Source: Natrialbaceae archaeon B1-Br10_E2g27
GTDB lineage: Archaea > Halobacteriota > Halobacteria > Halobacteriales > Natrialbaceae
NCBI GenBank assembly: GCA_001563885.1
Contig: LKMM01000069.1
Location: 1 to 9,949, forward strand
Length of the DNA: 9,949 nucleotides
Direction: 5' to 3'
Position numbers and translations under genes: made by a program. Of this stretch, positions 1 to 7,401 are shown piece by piece; position 1 is the stretch's first letter; the number at the start of each line of letters is the position of its first letter. The notes below the pieces were generated by a model that was not told where the DNA came from, searched no databases, and saw only the letters and a list, made by a program, of their open reading frames with translations.

Positions 1-1962
1 GACGATATCAACACCGTTGCAGTTCTGGGCGCGGGTAACATGGGCCACGGCATCGCCGAGGTGGCGGCGATGGCCGGCTACGACGTGACCATGCGGGACA
101 TCAACGAGGAGTTCGTTCAAAATGGCTACGACCAGATCGAGTGGTCGCTGAACAAACTGGCCGAAAAAGACCAGTTGACCGAGGAGGAAGCCGAGGCGGC
201 CATCGAGCGCGTGACGCCGCTTGTCGATATGGAAGAAGCCTGCGCCGACGCCGATATCGTCATCGAGGCGGTCCCCGAGCAGATGGAGATCAAAAAAGAG
301 GTCTACACCGAACTCGAGTCCGTTGCCAACGACGAGGCAATCTTCGCGACGAACACCTCGAGTCTTTCGATTTCGGAACTTGCGGAGGTGACCGAACGGT
401 CCGAACGGTTCTGTGGGATGCACTTTTTCAACCCGCCGGTCCGGATGCAACTGATCGAGGTCATCTCGGGTGGCGAAACCGACGAAAAAACGCTCGAGGT
501 CGTCGAGCAGCTGGCCGAGGACTTTGGTAAGACGCCGGTTCGAGTCCACAAGGATTCACCTGGTTTCATCGTCAACCGCGTGCTGGTGCCGCTGATGAAC
601 GAGGCCTGTTGGCTCGTCTCAGACGATGTCGCGACCATCGCGGAGGTCGACTCGACCGCAAAGTACACGCTGGGCCTCCCGATGGGTGCGTTCGAACTGG
701 GCGACCAGGTCGGCAACGACGTCAGCTACCACGTCCTCGAGTACATGCACGAGGTGCTTGGGGAGGCCTACGAGCCCGCCCCGCTGCTCGAGGACAAAGT
801 CGAAAACGAGCAACTGGGGAAGAAAACGGGCGTCGGTTTTTATGATTACGAGGACGGCCCCGGTGCCGAGATTCCGACCGACGAACACGCCGATCTCGTC
901 GAGGCGCGGCTGATTTCGACGATGGCCAACGAGTGTGCAAAGCTGATCGGCAACGACGTCGCCCCGCCCGAATCGATCGACGAGGCCTCCCAACTGGGTG
1001 CGGGCTTTCCCGACGGGCCGGTCAAGATGGCCGACGAGTTCGGCCTCGAGGCCGCCCTCGAGACGCTCGAAGCGGCCTCCGAGGAGACCGGCCACGACCG
1101 CTACGAGCCAGCACCATACCTCGAAGAACGGGCCGAAGAAGGTGGCTTCTACGAGCAGGCAGACGACGGCGAGGCCGAGTTCGAGGCGCTCCGTCTCGAG
1201 TATCCCGGCGAGATGGTCGGACACATCGTCGTCGACCGGCCACATCGGATGAACACGATCAGCGACCAGGTGCTCACCGAGCTCTCGGCGGCGATCGACC
1301 TGCTGGAAGAAGACGACGAGGTCCGGGCGATTTTGCTCACCGGTGAGGGCGACAAAGCCTTCTCGGCGGGTGCGGACGTCCAGAGCATGGCCGGCAGCGG
1401 TGCAGATCCAATCGAAGGCCAAGAACTCTCCCGTGAGGGACAGCAGGTCTTCGGCGAACTCGAGGCCTGTGAGCTGCCGGTCGTCGCGGGTATCGATGGC
1501 TACTGTCTCGGTGGTGGGATGGAACTCGCCACGTGTGCTGATCTCCGGGTTGCAAGCGAGCGATCCGAGTTCGGCCAGCCCGAACTCGACCTCGGGCTTA
1601 TGCCGGGCTGGGGCGGTACGCAGCGACTCTCACGGATCGTCGGCGAAGGGCGCGCAAAGGAGATTATCTTCACTGCCGAGCGCTACAACGCCGAGACGAT
1701 GGCCGAGTATGGCTTCGTCAACGAGGTCGTCGACAACGACGCAATCGACGAACGCGCTCTCGAGGTGGCGACGAACCTGGCAGGTGGCCCACCGATCGCC
1801 CAGCGGTTTGTCAAACGCGCAATGTTGGCCGGCCGGGACGACATCGACGCCGGCCTCGAGTACGAAGCCTCGGCCTTTGGGCATCTGATGGCAACCGACG
1901 ATCTGATGGAAGGCATTACGGCGTTTATGGGCGATCACGAGCCTGAATTCGAGGGGAAGTAA
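1..1962 (+). CDS. 3-hydroxyacyl-CoA dehydrogenase / enoyl-CoA hydratase fusion (5' end outside window)
   Basis: This is a bifunctional beta-oxidation enzyme. It hydrates trans-2-enoyl-CoA and oxidises the resulting (S)-3-hydroxyacyl-CoA with NAD+ in the cytosol. The frame is open from base 1 and already reads into the Rossmann nucleotide motif GAGNMG (window residues 10-15), so the true start lies a few codons upstream. The ATG at 40 falls inside that motif and cannot be the start. Dehydrogenase residues matching the family's Ser-His-Glu-Asn set are seen at about S120, H141 (in HFFNP), E153 and N192. The C-terminal dehydrogenase domain spans about 200-285, and a second, weaker copy about 300-385. 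The crotonase domain covers about 395-653. It has an oxyanion-hole stretch (AFSAGAD) and both catalytic glutamates, E508 in GGGMELA and E528 in FGQPEL, so the hydratase should be active. The dehydrogenase-first order is the reverse of bacterial FadB and is seen in archaeal homologues. The identification is firm; chain-length specificity cannot be read. Confidence 0.95.
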   Translation, partial: DDINTVAVLGAGNMGHGIAEVAAMAGYDVTMRDINEEFVQNGYDQIEWSLNKLAEKDQLTEEEAEAAIERVTPLVDMEEACADADIVIEAVPEQMEIKKEVYTELESVANDEAIFATNTSSLSISELAEVTERSERFCGMHFFNPPVRMQLIEVISGGETDEKTLEVVEQLAEDFGKTPVRVHKDSPGFIVNRVLVPLMNEACWLVSDDVATIAEVDSTAKYTLGLPMGAFELGDQVGNDVSYHVLEYMHEVLGEAYEPAPLLEDKVENEQLGKKTGVGFYDYEDGPGAEIPTDEHADLVEARLISTMANECAKLIGNDVAPPESIDEASQLGAGFPDGPVKMADEFGLEAALETLEAASEETGHDRYEPAPYLEERAEEGGFYEQADDGEAEFEALRLEYPGEMVGHIVVDRPHRMNTISDQVLTELSAAIDLLEEDDEVRAILLTGEGDKAFSAGADVQSMAGSGADPIEGQELSREGQQVFGELEACELPVVAGIDGYCLGGGMELATCADLRVASERSEFGQPELDLGLMPGWGGTQRLSRIVGEGRAKEIIFTAERYNAETMAEYGFVNEVVDNDAIDERALEVATNLAGGPPIAQRFVKRAMLAGRDDIDAGLEYEASAFGHLMATDDLMEGITAFMGDHEPEFEGK

Positions 1963-2090
1963 CAGCCTCTTGGAGACCGGGACCAAATTCCGAGTCCGAA
2001 CGCCATCTAAAAAATTACTACGTATCAAACTATACTATATGTCCGTCAACTAAATAAATAAGTCTCCCAAACCGTTACATACGGTCGCGA

Positions 2091-2100
2091 GTTTTATCAA
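2091..2100 (+). promoter_or_regulatory. Probable TATA box for the response regulator
   Basis: A TTTTATC element (2092-2098) sits in the AT-rich spacer after the dehydrogenase/hydratase gene. Transcription starting about 25 nt downstream (near 2120) would give a leader of roughly 40 nt containing the GGAGG site, which is a consistent arrangement. Other AT-rich patches at 2004-2062 (for example 2052-2062) could be alternative or upstream elements. The assignment rests on pattern only. Confidence 0.35.
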
Positions 2101-2146
2101 CCAGAGGTGCTATTGTGAACTCGTGGCTCGAATGGACGAAACGAAC

Positions 2147-2153
2147 GGAGGGG
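2147..2153 (+). promoter_or_regulatory. Ribosome binding site of the response regulator
   Basis: GGAGGGG lies 7 nt before the ATG at 2161 and matches the anti-Shine-Dalgarno of archaeal 16S rRNA. It fixes the start of the REC-HalX gene. It is the only strong Shine-Dalgarno I see at a start codon in this window; the acyl-CoA dehydrogenase, FIST protein and second kinase lack one. Confidence 0.6.
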
Positions 2154-2160
2154 TCATTCG

Positions 2161-2730
2161 ATGAGTGACGACGTGGAAATCCTCGTCGTCGACGACGAGG
2201 CCCGACTCGCAGACCTGTTTGCCGCCTGGCTGACGACCGAGTGGACCGTCGAGACGGCCTACGACGGCGCGGAGGCCCTCGAAAAGATGGCAGACTCCGT
2301 CGAGGTCGTCCTGCTCGACCGTCGAATGCCGGGGCTTTCGGGTGACGAGGTGCTCGAGACGATTCGAGAGGAAGGGTATGACTGTCGCGTGGTGATGGTT
2401 ACGGCCGTCGATCCTGACTTCGATATCATCGAAATGGGCTTTGATGATTACCTCGTCAAGCCGGTTTCGAAAGACGAACTCGTCGACATGGTCGAGACCG
2501 TCTCGGTCCGGTCGGAGTATGAAAACGAGATACAAGAATACTACGCGCTCGTCTCGAAAAAGGCGCTTTTGGAGTCGGAAAAAACGGATCGTGAACTTTC
2601 GAACAACGACGAGTACGTCGATCTCACCGAACGAGTTACCGAACTCGAAGAACGCGTCGACGAGACCGTTTCGGGAATGAAATCCCACGATGACTTCGTC
2701 GGCGCGTTTCAGGATCTGGAAGGCGATTGA
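2161..2730 (+). CDS. Response regulator, REC-HalX type
   Basis: This is a 189-aa phospho-acceptor protein. The receiver domain (residues about 5-120) has the complete active site: acidic pair D11/D12, phosphoacceptor D53 in LLDRRMP, T81 at the end of strand 4, and K100 followed by proline (LVKP). Residues about 123-185 form an acidic, helix-rich tail ending in a probable coiled coil (about 155-170). It resembles the haloarchaeal HalX domain. No DNA-binding domain is seen, so its output is unknown. The start is supported by GGAGGGG 7 nt upstream. Its 3' end overlaps the convergent histidine kinase gene by 22 bp. That kinase is a natural candidate partner by position, but the two genes are not co-transcribed, so the pairing is unproven. 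The family call is confident; the physiological role is not known. Confidence 0.9.
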   Translation: MSDDVEILVVDDEARLADLFAAWLTTEWTVETAYDGAEALEKMADSVEVVLLDRRMPGLSGDEVLETIREEGYDCRVVMVTAVDPDFDIIEMGFDDYLVKPVSKDELVDMVETVSVRSEYENEIQEYYALVSKKALLESEKTDRELSNNDEYVDLTERVTELEERVDETVSGMKSHDDFVGAFQDLEGD

Positions 2731-4673
2731 TCCCCAATCACGAACTCGAATCTGGCCCCGCCGTTTTCGCTTTCGCTTGCAGTGACTGACCAGCCGTGGC
2801 CGGTAGCGACCTCTCTGACGATCCAGAGTCCGATACCCAACCCACCCGCTGAGGCGGACACCGACGGATCGAACAACGTTTCGGACATCTCTTCTGGAAA
2901 CCCGACACCATCGTCTTCGACATAAAACCCCTCTTTGCGCTCGAGTGTGTCGATTCTGATCGTTACGTCGAGGCCGCCGTGTTCGATGGCGTTTCGGAAG
3001 AGGTTCTCGAGCAGTCGAAGCAGTCGTGACTCATCTGCGTCGACGGTTGGCAGCGATCCAACCGTGAGTGTAGCCTCGTCGCTCGATACGTGATCCCAGG
3101 CATCCTGAGCTACAGATCCGAGATCGACCGGTTCGGTTTCTGTCACCCACTCGCCGTCCTGTGCGATCGCGAGGACATCGTCGACGATCGATTCCATTCG
3201 ATCGAGTCCACGATCTACTTTTTCGATGTGCTCGAGTGAGCCTGTTTTCTCGATGAGGTCGAGATAGCCACGCGAGACACCAAGCGGATTTCTGAGGTCG
3301 TGGCTGACGATTTTCGCGAAGGCATCGAGTCGCTCGTTCTGTTCGCGAAGCGTTCGTTCGCGTCGCTTTCGTTCGGTGATATCTCGGACGACACCGATAG
3401 TCCCGAGAAACTCACCGTTGCGAACGAGCACACTGATTTTGGCCTCCGAGGGGATCTGGTTGCCAGCTTTGGTCTCGATCGTCAACTCGACAGTGCCCGT
3501 CTGTTCGCCCCGCTTGAGCAGTGTCTCGATAGCGTCGTTGCAGGTTTCGACGTCTGTTGGCTCGCTCAACATGAGTTTGGCGTGTTCGCCGAGCATCCCT
3601 TCGCGAGCGTACCCGGTCATCTCGACGAGTGCATCGTTGACTGTCGTAAAATGGCCGTAGGTATCGAGGACGTACATTCCATCACCAGCGGTCTCGACCA
3701 GACGCTCGTACCGATCCAGGGCCCGTTCGCGCTGTTCGAGCCGTCCACGGACGGCGATAGTTTCGAGGACGGCAGAGACGGTGTGTGCGATCGATCGAAT
3801 CGTCTCCTGACTGTCAGCCGAAAGCCGGCCTGATCCGTAGACGACGAATACACCGTAGAGTTGTTCGGCGGATGCAAGCGGGGCAACGGCGATCGATTGT
3901 GCGCCACACTCGAGTGCGTGGTCGGCCAGTGGGACGAGTTCGCGATTCGATTCGATATCCTGGACGACCCGGACGGCCCGACTCTCGAGTGCCCGTTCGA
4001 TGAGCGGTTGAGTGCCGTTCCCGACCGGAAAGGTTCGCTGAAGTGGCCATCCCATCGTCTCTGCGTTCGTCAACCAGGGGACGATCTCGCGTTCGCCCCG
4101 GTCGAGTTCTCCGATCCAGGCGAACTCGAACCGGTCGATCGCCGTACACTCTTCCCGGAGTGTCCGTTCGACGGCGTTCGGCGAGCGTGCGTCGACTAGC
4201 CGGCGTTTGATTCCATCGAGTACCGTCTCGAGATCGTCTGGAACGTCACCGACCGTCGGCTCACTCACTCGAGCGGTCGTATGCAGGTCCGAACCGGACT
4301 GCAACGCACCGTCACTTCCCGTGAGGAAACGATCGGTAATCGCTGCAGCAAGCCGCTCTGAAGATCCTTGTCGATCCGTCTGGGCAACGACTTCGCTCAA
4401 GACGGCGACGGAGTCGTCGGTCCCACCGCCCCAGTAGACGAACGCCGGACACTCGGGTGCCCGTCTCTCGACTGCATCGACGACTGCTGACACGTCAGGA
4501 ATCGTCGTTGCGTCGATGACGACGGCATCGATCGGCTTTCGCTCGAGGTGGTCGATCGCTTCCGGTATTGCTCGAGCGATAACGACTTCGACTGGTGCGT
4601 CAGTAAGCGAGAGCGTCACGGTTGCCCGCGTCTCTCGGTCGCCGCTAACACAGAGAACGCGTGGCCTGCTCAT
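2709..4673 (-). CDS. Soluble sensor histidine kinase (pseudo-REC, GAF, PAS, HisKA, HATPase)
   Basis: This is a 654-aa cytosolic histidine kinase with no transmembrane segment. Residues 1-115 look like a receiver fold that has lost key positions: D54 remains, but the acidic pair is replaced by S10/G11, W81 occupies the Thr/Ser position and the Lys is absent. A GAF domain follows at about 147-305, a PAS domain with its C-terminal motif at about 318-435 (ending VVRDITERK), and a short coiled coil. The HisKA domain starts near 446 with phospho-accepting H458 in SHDLRNPL. The ATPase domain (about 548-650) has an N-box around N557/N561, a G1 box (DDGVGF, 587-592) and a G2 box (GLGIGLWIV, 611-619). 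All catalytic motifs are intact. The gene ends inside the convergent response regulator gene. T-runs on the minus strand at 2579-2584 and 2557-2561 could serve as U-tract terminators, which would add antisense transcript over that gene. The signal sensed is unknown. Confidence 0.92.
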   Translation of the reverse strand: MSRPRVLCVSGDRETRATVTLSLTDAPVEVVIARAIPEAIDHLERKPIDAVVIDATTIPDVSAVVDAVERRAPECPAFVYWGGGTDDSVAVLSEVVAQTDRQGSSERLAAAITDRFLTGSDGALQSGSDLHTTARVSEPTVGDVPDDLETVLDGIKRRLVDARSPNAVERTLREECTAIDRFEFAWIGELDRGEREIVPWLTNAETMGWPLQRTFPVGNGTQPLIERALESRAVRVVQDIESNRELVPLADHALECGAQSIAVAPLASAEQLYGVFVVYGSGRLSADSQETIRSIAHTVSAVLETIAVRGRLEQRERALDRYERLVETAGDGMYVLDTYGHFTTVNDALVEMTGYAREGMLGEHAKLMLSEPTDVETCNDAIETLLKRGEQTGTVELTIETKAGNQIPSEAKISVLVRNGEFLGTIGVVRDITERKRRERTLREQNERLDAFAKIVSHDLRNPLGVSRGYLDLIEKTGSLEHIEKVDRGLDRMESIVDDVLAIAQDGEWVTETEPVDLGSVAQDAWDHVSSDEATLTVGSLPTVDADESRLLRLLENLFRNAIEHGGLDVTIRIDTLERKEGFYVEDDGVGFPEEMSETLFDPSVSASAGGLGIGLWIVREVATGHGWSVTASESENGGARFEFVIGDQSPSRS

Positions 4674-4831
4674 ATCAAAACTGACACATTACGACGGTCG
4701 TCGTTCGAGATGTCCTATCGGTCAGTTATGTATCCCGAAGGTGATTGTTCTTTCGACATCTGTGTCACGGTATTTTATCTCTATTTCGTCAAACTAGTCG
4801 CGGGAATTTTTTCTTGGATTTCAGACCGTGA
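4674..4831. other. AT-rich spacer between acyl-CoA dehydrogenase and the first histidine kinase
   Basis: This 158-bp spacer follows the acyl-CoA dehydrogenase stop and precedes the kinase start on the minus strand. Minus-strand TATA-like elements are visible at 4725-4735 (GATACATAA core) and at 4771-4780 (AGATAAAATA), about 55 and 100 nt upstream of the kinase ATG. Either could drive the kinase separately. No Shine-Dalgarno and no convincing minus-strand T-run terminator for the dehydrogenase are seen, so read-through into the kinase is possible. Confidence 0.3.
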
Positions 4832-5983
4832 CTACGGAGACTGGCGGTATATCAGATTTCGCTGGATTTCGTTTGCACCTTCGTAAATAACCGGAATTCG
4901 AGCGTCACGGAAGGTTCGGGCGATGCGTCGGTCGTCGAGGACTGACCGACCGCCGTGAAACTGCATGCCCTGGTCGGTGACGGTGACTGCCGTCTCAGTT
5001 GCGTCAGTTTTGGCCAGCGCAGCCCAGTAACCCGCGTTTTCGCCCGCCGCAACGTGTTCACACGCTCGCCAGGTGAGCGCTCTCGAGCGTTCGAAGGCGA
5101 TGTGCATGTCGGCGATACCGTGTTGGACTGCCTGAAACTCGTCGATTGTCCGGCCGAACTCCTCGCGGTCGGTGGTAAAGGCTTGGGTTTCCTCGATTGC
5201 TGCGGCTGCGATGCCCAGGCCGTGGCCGGCAACGATTACGCGGCCGTGATTGAAAAACTCCGCCAGCATCCAGAAGCCGGCCCCTTCGGTCCCGATCAGG
5301 TTTTCTTCGGGTATTCTACAGTCATCGAAGGTGATGTGTGCCTGTTTGGACGCCCGCATCGCCATCTTTTCGGGGATATGTTCGGCCTCGTATCCGTCCG
5401 TATCGGTCGGGACAATAAACAGCGAGTGATTCCCGTACCGATTCGTCTCGTCGTCGCCCGTTCTGGCGTAGACTGTTACCCAGTCTGCCTCGACGCCGTT
5501 GCCGATCCAGTACTTTTCGCCGTTTAAGACGTACTCGTCGCCGTCTTTTTCGGCGCGGGTTTGCATTCCGGCGAGGTCGCTTCCAGTTTCTGGTTCCGAC
5601 ACTGCAAGCCCGGAGAGTTGCTCGCCTTCGGCGACTGGCTGGATGTATTTTTCACACTGTTCGTCGGAGCCATACTTGTAGGTAATCTCACAGCCAAAAC
5701 TCGCAAGTTGTAGCGTCAACGCGATTCCCGCATCCGCTCGATAGAACTCCTCGCTCAACGCAAGCAGTTGCGGAAGGTCGAAACCGCGCCCACCCCACTC
5801 CGCTGGGATATCCTGTGCGACAAGCCCCGCGTTCTGGCCTGCCTCCAAGACGTCGTGTGGATACTCGCCTGACTGGTAGTACTCGGCGGCCACGGGTTCG
5901 ATATGCTCGCGGGCGAATTCGCGAGCGTCAGCTTTGAGATCACGTGCATGCTCCGGGACGATGCTGTCATCGAGCAGGTCCAT
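4832..5983 (-). CDS. Acyl-CoA dehydrogenase
   Basis: This is a 383-aa FAD-dependent enzyme that introduces the trans-2 double bond into acyl-CoA, the first step of beta-oxidation. Electrons normally leave through electron-transfer flavoprotein. The length is standard for the family. The first family signature is clear (AVSEPETGSD, residues 127-136). The C-terminal IYEGANEIQ stretch contains E368, at the position of the usual catalytic base. The second signature is recognisable around 341-360 (QFHGG), with Ser347 where Gly is usual. The chosen ATG gives an N-terminus matching the family (helical, beginning MDLLDD) and lies 27 nt from a TATA box, suggesting a leaderless mRNA. It supplies the step before the hydratase/dehydrogenase at the left end of the window. 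Acyl chain preference, or a role in branched-chain acyl-CoA breakdown instead, cannot be decided from sequence alone. Confidence 0.93.
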   Translation of the reverse strand: MDLLDDSIVPEHARDLKADAREFAREHIEPVAAEYYQSGEYPHDVLEAGQNAGLVAQDIPAEWGGRGFDLPQLLALSEEFYRADAGIALTLQLASFGCEITYKYGSDEQCEKYIQPVAEGEQLSGLAVSEPETGSDLAGMQTRAEKDGDEYVLNGEKYWIGNGVEADWVTVYARTGDDETNRYGNHSLFIVPTDTDGYEAEHIPEKMAMRASKQAHITFDDCRIPEENLIGTEGAGFWMLAEFFNHGRVIVAGHGLGIAAAAIEETQAFTTDREEFGRTIDEFQAVQHGIADMHIAFERSRALTWRACEHVAAGENAGYWAALAKTDATETAVTVTDQGMQFHGGRSVLDDRRIARTFRDARIPVIYEGANEIQRNLIYRQSP

Positions 5984-6006
5984 ATCTATATCTTGGCCGC
6001 AACCGG

Positions 6007-6014
6007 ATTATATC
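6007..6014 (-). promoter_or_regulatory. TATA box of acyl-CoA dehydrogenase (leaderless)
   Basis: On the minus strand GATATAAT is centred about 27 nt upstream of the ATG at 5983. Archaeal transcription starts about 25-27 nt after the TATA centre, so the start site should fall at or within a few nt of the initiation codon. There is no Shine-Dalgarno. Both points fit a leaderless transcript, the common arrangement in haloarchaea. Confidence 0.5.
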
Positions 6015-6111
6015 TCGGGGTGTGTTCCACTGTCTGGGCCGGCTGGATACCGAACCGTCGGGCAACTTTGTCCGGCCATCCGGGCCATAAACGATTAATC
6101 CCGAAACTGAA

Positions 6112-6128
6112 TATGTATCGTATACATA
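6112..6128. promoter_or_regulatory. 17-bp palindrome, possible operator
   Basis: TATGTAT-CGT-ATACATA is a perfect 7-bp inverted repeat around a 3-nt centre. It sits in the only AT-rich part of the middle of the divergent spacer, about 130 nt upstream of the acyl-CoA dehydrogenase start and 160 nt upstream of the FIST start. Its symmetry suits a dimeric helix-turn-helix regulator. It may also include a TATA element for the FIST-kinase transcript, since no TATA box is seen closer to that start. No regulator gene is encoded here, so the role is inferred. Confidence 0.35.
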
Positions 6129-6289
6129 CACAGCCACGCCTAACGCTGTCGGTGACCGCTTCGATACGGTTTCTCTGCGGTTGGCATCCTCCCCGGACCG
6201 ATCGCCGGTCTCGAATCACCCCAGACCTCGTTGGCGTCGATCACCACCCGAACCGACTACAGCACCGACACCAAACGATTAGCAAACCT

Positions 6290-7399
6290 ATGAACATCGA
6301 ACGGACTGAACTCACGGCCGACGAACTGCGCGATACGATCCGGCGTATCGAATCCGACCCATTAGTGTCAGGACTGTTAGTGCTTACGACAGCACTCGAG
6401 GAGCTTTCACCGGACGATATCGATTCGATCATCGACGAGACGACGCTTCCGCTTTTCGGCGGCGTGTTTCCGCAGTTGCTCGCATGCGGTGAGACAGTCG
6501 AAACGGGTGCAGTCGTGGTCGGATTGGAACGCGAACCGACGGTCTCGGTAATCCCGGGATTGGACGAGCCAGGCAAACAGTACGAGACGTTCCTGGACGA
6601 TGGCCCACTCGAGTGCGGTCACGATACGGGGTTTGTCTTCGTCGACGCGTTCGCAGACCGGATCGAGGCGTTTATCGAGGCACTGTTTCGAACCTATGGA
6701 ACGGCGCTCAACTTCGTCGGCGGTGGGGCAGGGACGTTCGAAGGCGAGTACGAACAATGCCTGTTTTCGAACGAGGGCGTCCATCAGGATACGGCGGTGT
6801 TCGTGACGTTCGACGCCGACAGCGACGTCGGAGTCAGACACGGCTGGACGGAGGTTGCAGGCCCGTTCAGAGTCACCGAATCCAACGGGACACAACTCAT
6901 CGAACTGGGCGGCGACCGGGCGTTTGACGTCTACCAACGCGTCGTCGAGGACGACACCGGACAGGAACTCACCAGGCAGAACTTTTTCGAGGTCGCAAAG
7001 TCCTATCCGTTCGGTATCAGTCGGTTACACGACGAACAGGTCGTCCGTGATCCATACGAGGTCACCGACGACGGGGCGCTCAACTGCTTCGGTAACGTTC
7101 CAGAAGGCGAGTTTGTTCACATCCTTCGTGGTGATCCCGACGCCTTGATCGATGCAGCAGGCAACGCATACGACGAAGCGACAGGGGGTGTCGAGCCCAG
7201 TGGGAACGTTCTCTTTTTTGACTGTATCTCGCGTGTTCTCTATCTCGAATCGGCGTTCGAACGGGAACTGGACGCCGTTGGCCAGTCGAACGATCCAGTA
7301 GTCGGCGCGTTGACTATCGGCGAAGTGGCAAACGGCGGCACCGGGAACTTGGAGTTTTACAACAAAACGGCAGTCGTCAGTATCGTTGATGGGCTTTAA
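6290..7399 (+). CDS. FIST-domain signal transduction protein
   Basis: This is a 369-aa soluble protein covering a complete FIST_N plus FIST_C architecture, a predicted small-ligand-sensing module of prokaryotic signalling proteins. The N-terminal part (about 1-185) includes the glycine-rich NFVGGGAG stretch (141-148). A characteristic HGW...PF.VT block (184-195) leads into FIST_C. FIST_C has an LFFDCISR segment (308-315) and a closing GALTIGEVANGGTGN...FYNKT region (339-360). The ATG at 6290 was chosen because the protein becomes acidic and family-like only from there; the open frame upstream (to 5903) has a basic, non-haloarchaeal composition. No Shine-Dalgarno or close TATA box is visible. 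The stop is 2 nt before the next kinase gene, which indicates co-transcription and probably a direct functional partnership. The ligand is not known; amino acids have been proposed for FIST proteins in general. Confidence 0.88.
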   Translation: MNIERTELTADELRDTIRRIESDPLVSGLLVLTTALEELSPDDIDSIIDETTLPLFGGVFPQLLACGETVETGAVVVGLEREPTVSVIPGLDEPGKQYETFLDDGPLECGHDTGFVFVDAFADRIEAFIEALFRTYGTALNFVGGGAGTFEGEYEQCLFSNEGVHQDTAVFVTFDADSDVGVRHGWTEVAGPFRVTESNGTQLIELGGDRAFDVYQRVVEDDTGQELTRQNFFEVAKSYPFGISRLHDEQVVRDPYEVTDDGALNCFGNVPEGEFVHILRGDPDALIDAAGNAYDEATGGVEPSGNVLFFDCISRVLYLESAFERELDAVGQSNDPVVGALTIGEVANGGTGNLEFYNKTAVVSIVDGL

Positions 7400-7401
7400 C
7401 G

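Larger units (their letters stand above)
5984..6289. other. Divergent intergenic region (acyl-CoA dehydrogenase / FIST)
   Basis: This 306-bp region separates the divergent acyl-CoA dehydrogenase and FIST genes. The FIST frame stays open across it, but the translation is rich in Arg, His and Pro and lacks the acidic bias of all the real genes here. I therefore treat it as non-coding. It holds the acyl-CoA dehydrogenase TATA box at its left edge, an AT-rich patch at 6087-6130 with a 17-bp palindrome, and about 160 bp before the FIST start without recognisable signals. No RNA gene is apparent. Confidence 0.6.

Noticed and set aside
619..1422. 267-codon antisense frame under the dehydrogenase/hydratase gene
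   Set aside because: It lies wholly opposite a well-conserved enzyme and resembles no known protein. Long antisense open frames are expected from haloarchaeal codon usage.
4690..4703. ACGAC-GGTC-GTCGT inverted repeat upstream of the first kinase
   Set aside because: Five-bp arms made of the common CGAC/GTCG words of this genome are expected by chance.
4802..4816. T-run on the plus strand resembling a terminator
   Set aside because: No plus-strand gene ends upstream of it; both neighbouring genes run on the minus strand, where it reads as an A-run.
6089..6281. AAACGATTA occurring twice (6089-6097 and 6273-6281) in the divergent spacer
   Set aside because: A single 9-bp match in about 300 bp has an appreciable chance of arising at random, and the flanks do not extend the similarity.
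5903..6289. Upstream extension of the FIST frame adding 129 residues
   Set aside because: The extra residues are rich in Arg, His and Pro, overlap the start of the divergent acyl-CoA dehydrogenase and its promoter, and lack the acidic composition of the real protein. The frame is open by chance in GC-rich DNA.
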